Source: Bradyrhizobium sp. 141 (GTDB lineage: Bacteria > Pseudomonadota > Alphaproteobacteria > Rhizobiales > Xanthobacteraceae). Taken from it: DNA of 64,000 nucleotides. The position numbers and the translations under genes are program-made. How positions within the stretch are numbered: position 1 is the stretch's first letter; every line of letters begins with the position of its first letter. Below the pieces are notes generated by a model. The model had not been told where the DNA came from. It saw nothing but the letters and a program-made list of their open reading frames with translations, and searched no databases. Positions 31,271-40,935 of this stretch are shown here, in pieces. The stretch covers positions 1 through 64,000 of the forward strand of contig NZ_JADPKR010000057.1 in the NCBI RefSeq assembly GCF_023074055.1, given 5' to 3'.

Positions 31271-32803
31271 GTGGATCTTTGCACACTGATTGAGCGTAAC
31301 GCGTCGTTTGCTCCCGACAAACCCGCGATCCACTTCGACGGGGGCACCCTAAGCTACGCCGCCTTCACTCAAAGGATCGAGCAAATCGTTCGTGCTCTAA
31401 AACACCAGCTCGGCATCGAGAGAGGCGACCGCGTTGCGATCCTTGGCCTCAACCGGCCCGACTACCTGGCCCTGCTCTATGCCTGCGCGCGACTCGGCGC
31501 GATGCTCGTTCCATTAAATTGGCGGCTTACGGTCGCGGAACAGTTGTTCATCCTCTCCGACGCCCGTCCCAAAGTGCTAGCTCTAGAACAGGCCTTTGAT
31601 GCGCTGCTACCAGCTCTGGCGGGGCAATTGCCCGATACCTTTGTTGCCGGGTTGGACTTTTCGCCTCTCGGCGGAAGTAAGTGGGACTGCCTGGTAGACC
31701 AGGGCCGAGGCGACGATCGCAATCAGCACACGGACCTGTCTTGCCCGCTTCTGATTGTCTATACTTCGGGTACCACAGGGCGGCCGAAAGGCGCTGTGCT
31801 GCGTCAAGAAGCGTTGCTGTGGAATGGAGTTATGAGTCAGCACATGCATAACCTCGGCTCGACCGATCATGTCCTGACGGTCTTGCCGCTGTTTCACGTT
31901 GGCGGCCTGAATATCCAGACCACGCCCGCGTTGCATCACGGCGCGACCGTCACCATTCACACGCGATTTACGCCCGAGGCGACGCTTGCTGCGATCGAAC
32001 GCGACAGACCTACGCTAGCAGCGTTGGTGCCTGCCATGATGCAAGTCCTAACCGACCATCCTCAGTGGCGGACGACGGACCTCTCCTCACTGAAGGCAAT
32101 TTGCACCGGTTCAACGATGGTCCCGCAGCACCTTATCGAACGCTTTGTCGCGCGTGGGGTGCCAGTGCTGCAGGTTTACGGTTCGACCGAGACCTGCCCT
32201 ATTGCTGTGTATACGAGGCTCGGCGGCGATCTTACGCGTAAGGGCTCGAGCGGCTTGCCCGGCCTATGCTGCGAAGCGGCTATTCTCGATGATACCGGCA
32301 ACAAGTTGCAGGCAGGCAGCCCGGGCGAGATCGCCGTACGGGGCCCCAATGTCTTCAGCGGGTATTGGGGCGCTCAACAAGCAACGCGCGAGCCTTTGCA
32401 CAACGGCTGGTATCTCACCGGTGACATCGGCCGCCGCGATGCCGATGGATACTTTTGGGTTCATGATCGCAAAAGGAACCTGATCATTTCCGGTGGAGAA
32501 AATATCTACCCGGCGGAAGTAGAGCGCGCGCTCAGGGAGCATCCCGATGTCGCAGACTGCGCCGTTGTCGGTCGACCCGATCCGCGCTGGGATGAGGTGC
32601 CGATCGCTTATGTGATCAGGCGGCCGGGGGTTCGGCTTGACGCGGAAGCACTAACGGCGCATGCAGGCTCGCAGCTCGCCCGCTTTAAGGTGCCGCGCGA
32701 AATTATTTTCACGGAAGAATTGCCACGAACGGCGTTGGGCAAGATCCAACATTTCGCGCTGAAGGGGCTTACACGATCAAGCCAGCACAACGACGGCGAC
32801 TGA
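31271..32803 (+). CDS. Acyl-CoA synthetase (AMP-forming)
   Basis: A 510-residue ANL-superfamily ligase. The P-loop YTSGTTGRPKGA is at about 164-175, then YGSTET at about 300, YLTGDIGRRDADGYFWVHDR at about 380 and the C-terminal catalytic lysine in PRTALGKIQ at about 494. It activates a carboxylic acid as an acyl-AMP and then a CoA thioester; the substrate is unknown. The start is GTG at 31271 behind AAAAGGGG. Together with the acyl-CoA carboxylase it suggests a degradative pathway for an isoprenoid or branched acid, as inference only. Confidence 0.88.
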   Translation: MDLCTLIERNASFAPDKPAIHFDGGTLSYAAFTQRIEQIVRALKHQLGIERGDRVAILGLNRPDYLALLYACARLGAMLVPLNWRLTVAEQLFILSDARPKVLALEQAFDALLPALAGQLPDTFVAGLDFSPLGGSKWDCLVDQGRGDDRNQHTDLSCPLLIVYTSGTTGRPKGAVLRQEALLWNGVMSQHMHNLGSTDHVLTVLPLFHVGGLNIQTTPALHHGATVTIHTRFTPEATLAAIERDRPTLAALVPAMMQVLTDHPQWRTTDLSSLKAICTGSTMVPQHLIERFVARGVPVLQVYGSTETCPIAVYTRLGGDLTRKGSSGLPGLCCEAAILDDTGNKLQAGSPGEIAVRGPNVFSGYWGAQQATREPLHNGWYLTGDIGRRDADGYFWVHDRKRNLIISGGENIYPAEVERALREHPDVADCAVVGRPDPRWDEVPIAYVIRRPGVRLDAEALTAHAGSQLARFKVPREIIFTEELPRTALGKIQHFALKGLTRSSQHNDGD

Positions 32804-34143
32804 AGATTTCGATCGGGTTTGGCATTTCCTTTACCCCGCAGGCGTGGCCGCTGAGGGCCGCGAAAACCCCACGGGTCACCGCGTCTATGCGAACACGGCA
32901 GCTGTCATGGTCGGCGCCTTTCCGTCGAATAACGTTGACCCGAAGTCGCTGATGCCGCGGATCCTCATTATGAATGCCGGTACCGCGCAAATGTCGGGCT
33001 CTGATCTGGCGACAACCCAACTTTCGCTTGCCTCCAAGTCGGCTTGGTCTCCGTGTGGTTTGCACAGGAGGGAGATAGGGGGCCCGACCACAGTCCGGGT
33101 TTGGTAAGTCAAGGATTCGCCGACTGATATCTCTGGATGCTCGCGCAGTTTGGAAGGAGAAGCACTAGAACGCGTCATTTGAACCTCAGAAACGGGAGAG
33201 AACGCTGCATGGACGAGAAGGCAAGAGAGCTCAACAGAGCGGCACTCACAGGCGCTTCTCGGCCCATGCGCCTCCTTCTCGGTCTGCAGAGCAGACCGCC
33301 GAGCTGCACGACGCCAGAGTTGGCATGGTTCGGAATGTCTGTTGAAATGCTGCTGGCGGCATACATTGCCATCCTCTCACCGAATATCGCGATTTACATC
33401 TCCTGCGCTTTGAACTTGCCAATTAGATCGCAAATGCCGTTGCTGTCGACGGTTCGCACGAGACGTCGTCCATGCCTTCACAGGTGCCGCACTCTTCCAG
33501 AAAGTTAATATAGAGGTGCTGAGCCGGAGCGACGTCGCCAGTTGGGGTACCCGTCCTCACTCAGCCGATATTCCGATCGTCCATCCCATCTCCGTTTTTG
33601 GCTCCTCGACGCCGCCGGCGCCCGCGTCAGTTAGAGCTTTGCCCGTGTTGCTGCCGGCGTATTTTGGGACGTGATCGAACTGCCCCTGCCGTCTTTGGGA
33701 GCACGATTTGTATCAATCTTCCTTTAAACCGATGAGTAGCGCGCCATTCGAGCCCGTCCGGGTTCAAAAGGAGATCGCTCTTGCGAGCCTGCGTGGACGC
33801 TCGCCCTTGACGAGTGCTTGCAGCAATCCCCGTACCAGCGCCTTGCTGAATAAAGCTTCTGATTATGCCCGGAAAAATTAGCGACCTGTCGATCGCGCAA
33901 GGCGTCTTGAACCTGGCCTGATTTGTTCGGCAGTCCGAAACCGCACAACAAGCGCCGGCCTCATAGTGTTAGCCTCGGACATTGCTGTTGAGGAGCATGC
34001 GCCGAAGCTGGAACGCGGCCTCATTTTAATCGGACCGCATCGACCCGGGCCGAGAGTGCGAGATGGTCGTTACCGCTCTCACAGCACGGAAAGCGATTAT
34101 GCTTGATCCAAGATCAGGGCGTTAAGGGTCACGGCGAGATTGG
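32804..34143. other. 1.3 kb without a supported gene
   Basis: Many short frames, none recognised. A plus-strand fragment at about 33208-33400 (MDEKARELNRAAL...) keeps a protein-like composition but has no family I can name. Likely remnants. Confidence 0.35.
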
Positions 34144-34695
34144 TCACCAGCATGCCAACGATCCCATTGGTAAAATGAAACCGGCTTTGACTCGGTCCAA
34201 AACAACTACAGTCTCGAGGCGCTTCATATCTGGATTTTCCTTTATCAAGCGTCGGGTGAAATGCTCGTACTCTTCCATATTATTTGCAGTCACCAACAGG
34301 ATGAAATCAGTTTGGCCAGTGACGTAAAATCCGCTCATCACCTCCGTCATAGTGCGGATCCCCCGCTTAAAGCGATCAATGATGTCGGCGCGATCGCGCT
34401 CAAAGAAAGTGAGGACCAGCATAGTCAAGCTTCGGCCGATCGCCCTTGGCGAAATGATTGAAACGTCTGATTCTATCACGCCCTCCTTTCGTAGGCGCTT
34501 TAGTCGGCGCTGAACTCCGGATGCAGATAGGCCAACTTTCGCGCCGAGTTCTTCACTGCTTAGGCGATTGTTGCGTTGAACGAGATCAAGAAGACGAGCA
34601 TCGATTGTGTCGATTTCTATGGCTGCATTGCGGACTGTCGAGCGCGACCGCCTCGTCCAAGCATGCGACATAGTCCCATTGAGCGTCCCGGTCAT
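34144..34695 (-). CDS. Lrp/AsnC-family transcriptional regulator
   Basis: About 183 residues. The helix-turn-helix lies near IDARLLDLVQRNNRLSSEELGAKVGLSASGVQRRLKRLR, followed by the RAM ligand-sensing domain with MTEVMSGFYVTGQTDFILLV. ATG 34695 is chosen because GGAGGAGG lies 7 bases upstream. Such regulators sense amino acids and often control an adjacent gene. The neighbour on the same strand is the broken dihydrodipicolinate-synthase-like gene, which may have been its partner. Confidence 0.88.
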   Translation of the reverse strand: MTGTLNGTMSHAWTRRSRSTVRNAAIEIDTIDARLLDLVQRNNRLSSEELGAKVGLSASGVQRRLKRLRKEGVIESDVSIISPRAIGRSLTMLVLTFFERDRADIIDRFKRGIRTMTEVMSGFYVTGQTDFILLVTANNMEEYEHFTRRLIKENPDMKRLETVVVLDRVKAGFILPMGSLACW

Positions 34696-34967
34696 CTCCA
34701 AACCTCCTCCCTAGCACCTCTACGAATGTACGTCTTCAGCTGACAATGCGCGCACTGACGAGTTGAAAGCTCAAACCTTATCGGGGACAGCTAACCACCG
34801 GTTCGGGGCTTGTGCGCGCCCGGTCGGCTTGCGTCGCCTCTCCTAATTCCAATAAGCCGCTAAAGCTCTTTTCCTCACGGCGCTGTTTGTGGGGGTGAAT
34901 TTCCTTCAGCTATGTCACATCGCGCCCGTGGCGGCGCGCAGGCCACACTGGCGGTTCTCGAAACCGA

Positions 34968-35740
34968 TTAATGACAGCACTCTTCCATAGGCAGGACGGC
35001 TTCCCGCCGGCGTCCCGTCGTGTGATGATCGATCACTGGACGCAATAGATCAGGAAGCAGCGCGCCCGGTATCGTCCCGCTCGCACCAGCATCGAGATCT
35101 GGCATCATTGTAATGGCTTCCTCTCCGTCGAAGGGGCCTAGGATTGCCTCTCCTCCGGCGTCAGTCAACGTCCGCGGCTTCGCCGCGGCAAACGGCACCT
35201 CGATATTGAAATAACTAAAGCGCGGCATCTCCCGGGCAAGGCGCACCAGAAACGACATTGTTAACGTCACGCCACTGAGCAGCGCATTCAGGACCAGGAT
35301 CGAAATCTTGGCCGCATCTGCGACACGGCCGAAACGATCGAACATCGAGGGCGCGTCTGCGTTGAGGCTCACGCCGAGATAGGGCGGCATCAGCATCAGA
35401 AGGCTTGCGCCACGCGCGGCCGCATAGCGGGCGCGCTCGATTGCAAATTGCGTGCTGAAATGTTTGCATGTGATCATGACCGCCTTGCGACTACCCACAT
35501 GAGCCAGGACAAATCAACCAATATATCGCACTCCTGCTCCGATAACAGGAACTGCTCGGAACAATGAGCCAGAATGCAGATCCCATCGACGCGCTCGTCG
35601 ATCATGCATTCGAGCACGCGGCGCTGCCCTCAAGGGCAAGAACTCCGGTTTCCGTGAAAGCCGGTGCGACTGGGAAGAGTCGGCTATAGGCGTATTTCCA
35701 TGCATTTGGCATGAGCAGGCGTCCAACAAGCAGATGTCCT
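34968..35740 (-). pseudogene. Dihydrodipicolinate synthase/N-acetylneuraminate lyase family protein, broken
   Basis: The part at 34968-35498 encodes SRKAVMITCKHFSTQFAIERARYAAARGASLLMLMPPYLG and ends with LLPDLLRPVIDHH, clear DapA-family sequence. The N-terminal part is found in other frames up to about 35740 (ETGVLALEGS and the fragment MHDRRARRWDLHSG). Several frameshifts and stops disrupt it. The Schiff-base lysine region (SYFKIEVPF in relatives) reads SYFNIEVPF here, so the catalytic lysine is lost as well. Confidence 0.7.
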
Positions 35741-35744
35741 TGAC

Positions 35745-36110
35745 GGTCAGATGTCTTTGGGCTCGCTCAGGTCATCAAGAACATTCGATGCCTCGAACGG
35801 ATAATAGGATTCGAGAATGGTCCTCGCAGTGTTCGCCGCCTGCAACCGAAAGGCCGAACTGATCATCGGGCGTCCAGCCATCTGCTGCGAAGACTTCGTA
35901 GTTATTATTCCAGAGGGTCCACCAGAAACTAAAGGCTGCGTCGGTGTAGCTCATGCCATAACCCGCTTCACTTTTCTCTTCCGATGCAGGGCATGAGCAA
36001 TCCCCACGAGATCATTCCGGCTCTGCGGCAGCCTTCCGATGAGATCGGAGCGATAGAACTTTATCCCAGCGGTTGTCCGTGGATACGCGGTGTTTTTCGG
36101 TCAGCATTTT
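35745..36110 (-). pseudogene. Fragment of an ABC-type extracellular solute-binding protein
   Basis: Minus-strand frames give GIKFYRSDLIGRLPQSRNDL, then MSYTDAAFSFWWTLWNNNYEVFAADGWTPDD, then FRLQAANTARTILESYYPFEAS. In sequence and order these resemble family-1 sugar-type solute-binding proteins. Only the C-terminal half remains, in at least three frames. Confidence 0.5.
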
Positions 36111-36641
36111 GGAGATGACTCGAACTGTCCTGCTTCGGCCTTATGAGGCGCGGCCCTGCCCCGATCGTGATTATTCCAGATGAGGTCGCATTGGTTGCTG
36201 GCGTCCGAACTCAGCATCTGGGTAATTTTGGGAAATATCCCTTGTAAGACGCAACCGTCTAATTCAGCTGCCAACTCAGACTTGTCGGTTTATCGCGTAT
36301 CGCCGACGTGAACGGGATGATTCACCTAACATATGCTGAGCGGTGTCTTCCGCTTGTACAGCTTTGGAAAAGCAGACGGCCTAAAGGCTCCGCGGAAAGG
36401 AAACGCTAGCGAGCTTTTGTCTCAATCCCACGGGCTCCTCCTGCGGCCAAGGCATGCTTCTGAGCGAAGCTTGTTCTTGTTCAGGTGAGCGAAGGACACG
36501 ACGCCCTATTATAGAGATCTTCAAATTGCCGGCCGTTTCAAGGATTCGAGCGCGCTGGCGTCCGCCAGTATCAGTCCCGTGTAAATCCTTGTCCACTGGA
36601 CTCCGGCTGGACACTTTCGGAATGAAGCTGAGGCATCGGCG
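36111..36641. other. Intergenic region, no feature seen
   Basis: About 530 bases of short frames only. Confidence 0.3.
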
Positions 36642-36870
36642 ATGGTCAGGCGCATCAGGGACAAGACGCTCGAAAGCCGCAGTGCGCGGCTGGACAAGCC
36701 GGTGCGCAAAACGCCCGTCTTTGTATCAATCGGACAAGGCCTGTCGATCGGTTATCGGAGGAACGAGACCGCCGGCACGTGGGTGTTTCGCAAAGCCGAC
36801 GGATCGCGACTATACGGCCCCCCGGACACTCGGACCCCATTGTCGACTACAGCGCGGAGTGCAACCGATC
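36642..36870 (+). pseudogene. N-terminal fragment of a tyrosine recombinase/integrase
   Basis: The frame from ATG 36642 begins MVRRIRDKTLESRSARLDKPVRKTPVFVSIGQGLSIGYRRNETAGTWVFRKADG. This resembles the N-terminal arm-binding domain of rhizobial phage-type integrases (R-x-LESRTARL, GxxLGYRRN-x(4)-W). The catalytic domain is absent. Confidence 0.55.
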
Positions 36871-37203
36871 TAAGCGCGTGCCATTACGAGGCCCCGATGC
36901 AAAACCACTGTCGACCTCCAAGGTCGCACCGTGCCTTTGTATCTGAATCATGACCGATCCGGGGAGAACAACCCGCAGTAAGCGATCTTAAGCCAAACTC
37001 CGTCGTGCCAGCAACGATTGACATAATTGAAATAGTCATTACCGAAAGTCAGGATCACAAGAATTGTAACCGGCAGGCCCTCGCCGATGTCTTCGATCTG
37101 CGACAGACTGTACGCCCTGGCGCCACCCGCTCGATCGCATCGGCTGGACAGCCTGCGACCACCTCAATCTCGTGGCTAGCCACGATATCGATGATCTCTT
37201 CGC
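36871..37203. other. Intergenic region
   Basis: About 330 bases without a recognised gene, between the integrase fragment and the nif-associated genes. Confidence 0.3.
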
Positions 37204-37422
37204 TCATGCCGGCGTCACAGTTTCTTGCTTGAAGGTATCAACTGCGGCCCGGGTCAGCCGAAAAACGCCACGACCACGGGACAGTGGGCGATAGGCAGAG
37301 CCGGCTCGGGCCTTGAGAACATTAAACCATTGGTCGGGCGTGAGCCTCGCCGGGCGCTCGCTGATCTGGATCACCCTGCCATTCGGGGCGAAGCGGACGT
37401 GAATGATGATCTGCGGATTCAT
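37204..37422 (-). CDS. Small protein at the end of the nif-associated cluster
   Basis: 72 codons starting MNPQIIIHVRFAPNGRVIQISERPARLTPDQWFNVLKARAG. It is basic and well composed for a small gene, with no family name I can give. Position and strand place it last in the nifB-nifZ transcript. Confidence 0.45.
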   Translation of the reverse strand: MNPQIIIHVRFAPNGRVIQISERPARLTPDQWFNVLKARAGSAYRPLSRGRGVFRLTRAAVDTFKQETVTPA

Positions 37423-37592
37423 ATCGTTCCCGTTTTTTTGCCAGGTTTAGAGACCGGTGGGCTGCTCGATTGTGACGTGTTCAGTTTCGCCCCCTTTGGG
37501 GTGGACCTCGCGCCGCGACTTGAACTTCGCACCTGCATTGGTGCCGGGTGGCCCGTTCGGGTTGACGGCGATAATCGCCCGTGTGTTAGGCC

Positions 37593-37988
37593 TCATACGT
37601 ACTTCGGCATTGCCTTGAGCCACGTTTCGGACCAACAGTCGATGTCGGCAAACTCCGCCCGTGCGTCCGCGAGATTGATGGCGTGGACGGCCTGAGAAAC
37701 GAATAGGAGGAGGCGATTACCTCTTGCTCCCGCTCGATACTGACCGCCTTCAGGCCAAGCAGGAGCCCAATCGTGCGCTTGGAACCGCAACGTTATACTT
37801 GCGGCCAACATAGACCGCGAAAGCTCGTTCGAGCCTCTCAGTCGTCCACCGACTGGAAATTCGCTGCGAACACAATTGCGCTTCGACGGCAGAGAGTCGG
37901 CAACAATGATATCAGGATCCGAGAGCGGAATTGCATTCACCGCCTCCGCGTCATCGAGGCGATTCTCTGCAGGTCCAGTTCTGATCAT
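37593..37988 (-). CDS. Nif-associated hypothetical protein
   Basis: 131 codons. The ATG overlaps the stop of the upstream DUF6129-like gene (ATGA, 37985-37988), which supports this start. Sequence includes LRFQAHDWAPAWPEGGQYR and ends RAEFADIDCWSETWLKAMPKYV. No family recognised, and a frameshift within it cannot be excluded because another minus-strand frame at 37447-37635 is also open. Confidence 0.4.
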   Translation of the reverse strand: MIRTGPAENRLDDAEAVNAIPLSDPDIIVADSLPSKRNCVRSEFPVGGRLRGSNELSRSMLAASITLRFQAHDWAPAWPEGGQYRAGARGNRLLLFVSQAVHAINLADARAEFADIDCWSETWLKAMPKYV

Positions 37989-38254
37989 CGCCCAACATGC
38001 CTTCTAGCCAGCACCAATCCAGTCGCTCGCGCCTGGTCGGCCGTAATCTGCATGCAGTGGTCCGATCCATCGATTAGATGCAGGTCAAACTGTGGAAGAC
38101 GCCGGAATGGCTGCTCCGTCACATCCGACGCAGCACATCGAACCAAGGTGAGCTGCGGAAAGCGGCTCCTTAGGTCAGCAACGGCGCTAGTGTCTGTGTT
38201 AGCTGTCGCAAGCAGGCGTTCGATTTCGATCAATTGTTCTGTGGCGAGCGCCAT
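37985..38254 (-). CDS. DUF6129-like small nif-cluster protein
   Basis: 89 codons, MALATEQLIEIERLLATANTDTSAVADLRSRFPQLTLVRC with DVTEQPFRRLPQFDLHLIDGSDHCMQIT near the end. I associate this type with nitrogen-fixation clusters; the function is unknown. It sits between the DUF3024-like gene and the next ORF. Confidence 0.5.
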   Translation of the reverse strand: MALATEQLIEIERLLATANTDTSAVADLRSRFPQLTLVRCAASDVTEQPFRRLPQFDLHLIDGSDHCMQITADQARATGLVLARRHVGR

Positions 38255-38287
38255 TGTGGCTCCTATATGACTGCTGCTAAATGAGCA

Positions 38288-38641
38288 TCACTGCCAGAAC
38301 AGCCGCTCGGGATCCGTGTTCAATTCGTCGATCGCAGAGGCCAGCCGGTGGAAAATGCTGTAAAATTTCCAGTTTCCTCGCGCATGGTTCTTGAAGAACA
38401 GTTTCCAGATCCCGCTCTCGACATCGTAATGAAATAGCGCGACATCGATCTGACCGCCATCGTTCTCGATATTGCGCGAGCAGCAGGGACTCTCAATGAG
38501 ATAGCCAGCCTTTACCGGCGTCACACTAGGCGAGACATAGCGATAGTGCTTGCGCGAGATCAAAGCACGTTCGATCCGCTTGCGATCTAGCTCGTTCGGA
38601 TGCGGGATCAGCCCGACCGGTACCTCTCTCGACACTCTCAT
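38288..38641 (-). CDS. DUF3024-like nif-cluster protein
   Basis: 117 codons with RVSREVPVGLIPHPNELDRKRIERALISRKHYRYVSP, a CC pair in ESPCCSRNI and WKLFFKNHARGNWKFYSIFHRLASAIDELN at the end. The overall pattern fits DUF3024 proteins found beside nif genes. The molecular role is not known. It appears intact. Confidence 0.55.
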   Translation of the reverse strand: MRVSREVPVGLIPHPNELDRKRIERALISRKHYRYVSPSVTPVKAGYLIESPCCSRNIENDGGQIDVALFHYDVESGIWKLFFKNHARGNWKFYSIFHRLASAIDELNTDPERLFWQ

Positions 38642-38656
38642 TGCGAGAACATCCCC

Positions 38657-38890
38657 TCAAAGGATTGTGATCTCTTCTTCAAGACAACCAACGACCAGCC
38701 GCTCACCAAAACCTACAAGATAAATCGGCACGCGCGCTTCGGTATGCATCGCGACCCGGACAATCTCGCCGATAGCACCGGCGCCGACCAGGATCCCATC
38801 AGGCGGCGCGGTGGCAACTGACTCGTCATTGATGAGATTGACTGCGGTTTTCACGCGCTGGCCCGATCGATATTTTGAACGGCTCTGTCA
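38657..38890 (-). pseudogene. Second NifZ-domain gene, probably frameshifted at its N-terminus
   Basis: GTG at 38854 opens a 65-codon frame, TAVNLINDESVATAPPDGILVGAGAIGEIVRVAMHTEARVPIYLVGF then GERLVVGCLEEEI, which is a NifZ-type domain. The natural start looks like the ATG overlapping the nifZ stop at 38888-38891 (MTEPFK), but the expected KYRSGQRVKTA follows in another frame after the A-run in CAAAATATCG. A one-base change there would explain this. The short GTG form could still be made. Confidence 0.55.
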
Positions 38891-39202
38891 TGACACAGCC
38901 ATTTCCGGCAATGGCAGATCATCTACGCCCTCGTCGACCGGGTCGAGCTCTTTGCGCCCCATGCCGACGCGGTAGCCGCTTTCAAGAAATTCGACACCGT
39001 AGATATGGAATTTCTGCAGGAACGTGCCGATGGAAACGACATAACCCACGTCGCCCTTCCTGGCCAGAATGTCGCCGATCTCCTTGCCGCGAAAGGTGTC
39101 GTCATTGCGGATGGTACTGCTGGCCCGCACCTTTTCGCCGAGGCTGAACGCGGGCGGCCCGCTTTGCTGGACCACATCACTGTCGCGAACGATCATGTTC
39201 AT
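38888..39202 (-). CDS. nifZ: Nitrogenase maturation protein NifZ
   Basis: 104 codons from MNMIVRDSDVV. Core NifZ signature: FSLGEKVRASSTIRNDDTFRGKEIGDILARKGDVGYVVSIGTFLQKFHIYGVEFLESGYRVGM. NifZ helps complete the MoFe protein P-clusters. The ATG overlaps the nifB stop (ATGA at 39199-39202), indicating translational coupling in a nifB-nifZ transcript. Length and core motifs look normal. Confidence 0.88.
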   Translation of the reverse strand: MNMIVRDSDVVQQSGPPAFSLGEKVRASSTIRNDDTFRGKEIGDILARKGDVGYVVSIGTFLQKFHIYGVEFLESGYRVGMGRKELDPVDEGVDDLPLPEMAVS

Positions 39203-40080
39203 GCACCGCCCCCTCGCGAACCTGCAGGGCGCACGGAGACGCGAGCAGAGGTGCTCTTCTGCAGCATATTGCCCTCGTCTGCGATGAGACATGCCGACTC
39301 GTCATCCGCGATGCGAATCGCCACTTCGTAGCGGGCATGCCGTTCAGGTTCGCCAGCGAGTTCCGGAAACTCCTCCTGCCTGGTCGTGATCCTCGCCGCA
39401 GGCTCATCCTCAATCTTGGCCTGATAAGCCTTGCGCGTCTCGAGGTCATATTGAACGTCCATGACCATGACCTTCTCTATGGTGAACTCGCTGCTGCGAT
39501 CATCTCCGAGCAGGCCGACGGCGTCAGCGCGGCACTGGCGGCGATGCCGCATCATCTTTATCTGACCTTCACAAGCATCCTGAAGCGCCGCCAATTCCTG
39601 CGCTGTCGGGCCTCGCTGGCCTTTGAGCCCGAATGCTGTGCCGTGTTCGGGCGCGGAGATCTGTGGCATGATAAGTCGTTTTCGGATTGGCCAAGGCATC
39701 GCCGGGGCCGGCGATACCGAGCACAGTCAGCTGTGGAATTCTGGTGGCGACCGCGAGCAGCTTTCTCACCGCCTGCTCAGGAGTGAGCTTCTCACTAACA
39801 ACCCCCGGACGCGATTCATTGGCGCAGTCGTACTTACGATTGGAGTAGTTGCATTGAATATTGCAAGCCGGCGCGACCGCGACATGGATGCGAGCGTAAT
39901 GATGATGAGCTTCTTCGCTATAGCAGGGATGAGTCCTAACTTTGTCCCAGATTTCGGACGGCAGATCGCCTGGGGCAGCCTGTGACCCATAGCTCCCTTT
40001 GCCATTCTTCGAAGAGCTCCGGGAACCCTTATAATCGGTGATGACCCGCATCCCGCCGCTATCCTCAGCATCTTTGACAT
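39199..40080 (-). pseudogene. nifB: nifB with an internal deletion, frameshifts and a lost cluster cysteine
   Basis: The N-terminal part gives SEIWDKVRTHPCYSEEAHHHYARIHVAVAPACNIQCNYSNRKYDC, the radical-SAM region, and VLGIAGPGDALANP. The motif should be CxxxCxxC, but the third cysteine is serine. After ANPKTTYH homology jumps to the NifB C-terminal (NifX-like) domain in another frame, MPQISAPEHGTAFGLKGQRGPTAQELAALQDACEG through MRHRRQCRADAVGLLG. About 200 codons of the core are missing. An extra frameshift lies near the N-terminus (MSKMLRIAAGCGSSP is in a different frame). FeMo-cofactor core synthesis from this copy is impossible. Confidence 0.88.
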
Positions 40081-40120
40081 GTTTTCCGCGTCCGGCCTGA
40101 GCGGCCACAGAACGAGAGTT

Positions 40121-40137
40121 AGCAACTCGCGTGCCAT
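40121..40137 (-). promoter_or_regulatory. Sigma-54 (-24/-12) promoter of nifB
   Basis: Read on the minus strand: TGGCACGCGAGTTGCTA, an essentially perfect TGGCAC-N5-TTGC promoter. Transcription would start near 40110, about 30 bases before the nifB ATG at 40080. I found no exact TGT-N10-ACA NifA site in the 150 bases upstream. Confidence 0.88.
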
Positions 40138-40374
40138 CTCGGATGGCGATGGCATTCCCGCCCTGTGAATGAGTTAGCTAGACGTGATCCGCACAGTTGC
40201 GCGCGCTTCAGCGACAGTTCACACGTCGCAAATGCGACAGGCGTCGCGATTGTGACGGAGATGGCCGTTGGGTTCTCATTGAGCTCTCGCGTGAAATCTC
40301 CCAACCCGCACCGGTCGTTTGCGATGCGACCTCTTCCTACTAGCGGACCGGGGCGAGCAGCCCACTTTGCGTCG

Positions 40375-40740
40375 CTACTTGGCGCTCAACATCTCTATCG
40401 CGTGCGGGAGCCATATCGCGATCGGTGTCAGGTGTTGCTCGACCAGAAAGCAGAGTTCGTTGCGCGAGAGTGCTTGCGGATCGACGATCGCGTAATGGAC
40501 GTCAGCCGAGCGTTTGGTGATCTGCCGCGCATAAATAGCAAAAGCCGATCTGAAGCGACAGCCGATGAAGAGGAAGCTCCGTCCGTTCCGCCTTTCCTTG
40601 ATGATGTCGGGAACTGGTGTCTGGATGTCGATTTCAGTCAGAACCTCAACATAATCAGCGTCAGTAATCAGAAAGCTCTTGACCGGCAGCACGCCGCCAT
40701 GCGGCTTGCGCAGCACAGTAGGCCAATGGGCCCCGCAGCG
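40375..40740 (-). pseudogene. SIR2-like protein, C-terminal remnant
   Basis: The frame at 40375-40716 reads KSFLITDADYVEVLTEIDIQTPVPDIIKERRNGRSFLFIGCRF, then IYARQITKRSADVHYAIVDPQALSRNELCFLVEQ. This resembles the C-terminal half of SIR2-like proteins found near rhizobial nif genes. Traces of upstream sequence (LRGPLAYCAAQAAWRRAAGQELSDY) are in another frame. The N-terminal NAD-binding part is missing, cut off toward the IS5-type fragment. Confidence 0.55.
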
Positions 40741-40935
40741 GGACTTATACTCCTATGTTCCAGCCTATTCGCCTTTATCTTATAGAGCTTAAGTAATTTA
40801 AGGCATCGTATCGCCTCTGAGATCAAAGACAATAATTCTCTTTTCGACTGCCGACTTGCCACCTTGGCCAGCTTGATGTGCCGGGCCATCCACCGGCGGA
40901 GATCGTGACAGTCCAGGTTGGTTGCGCCGGCCTCG

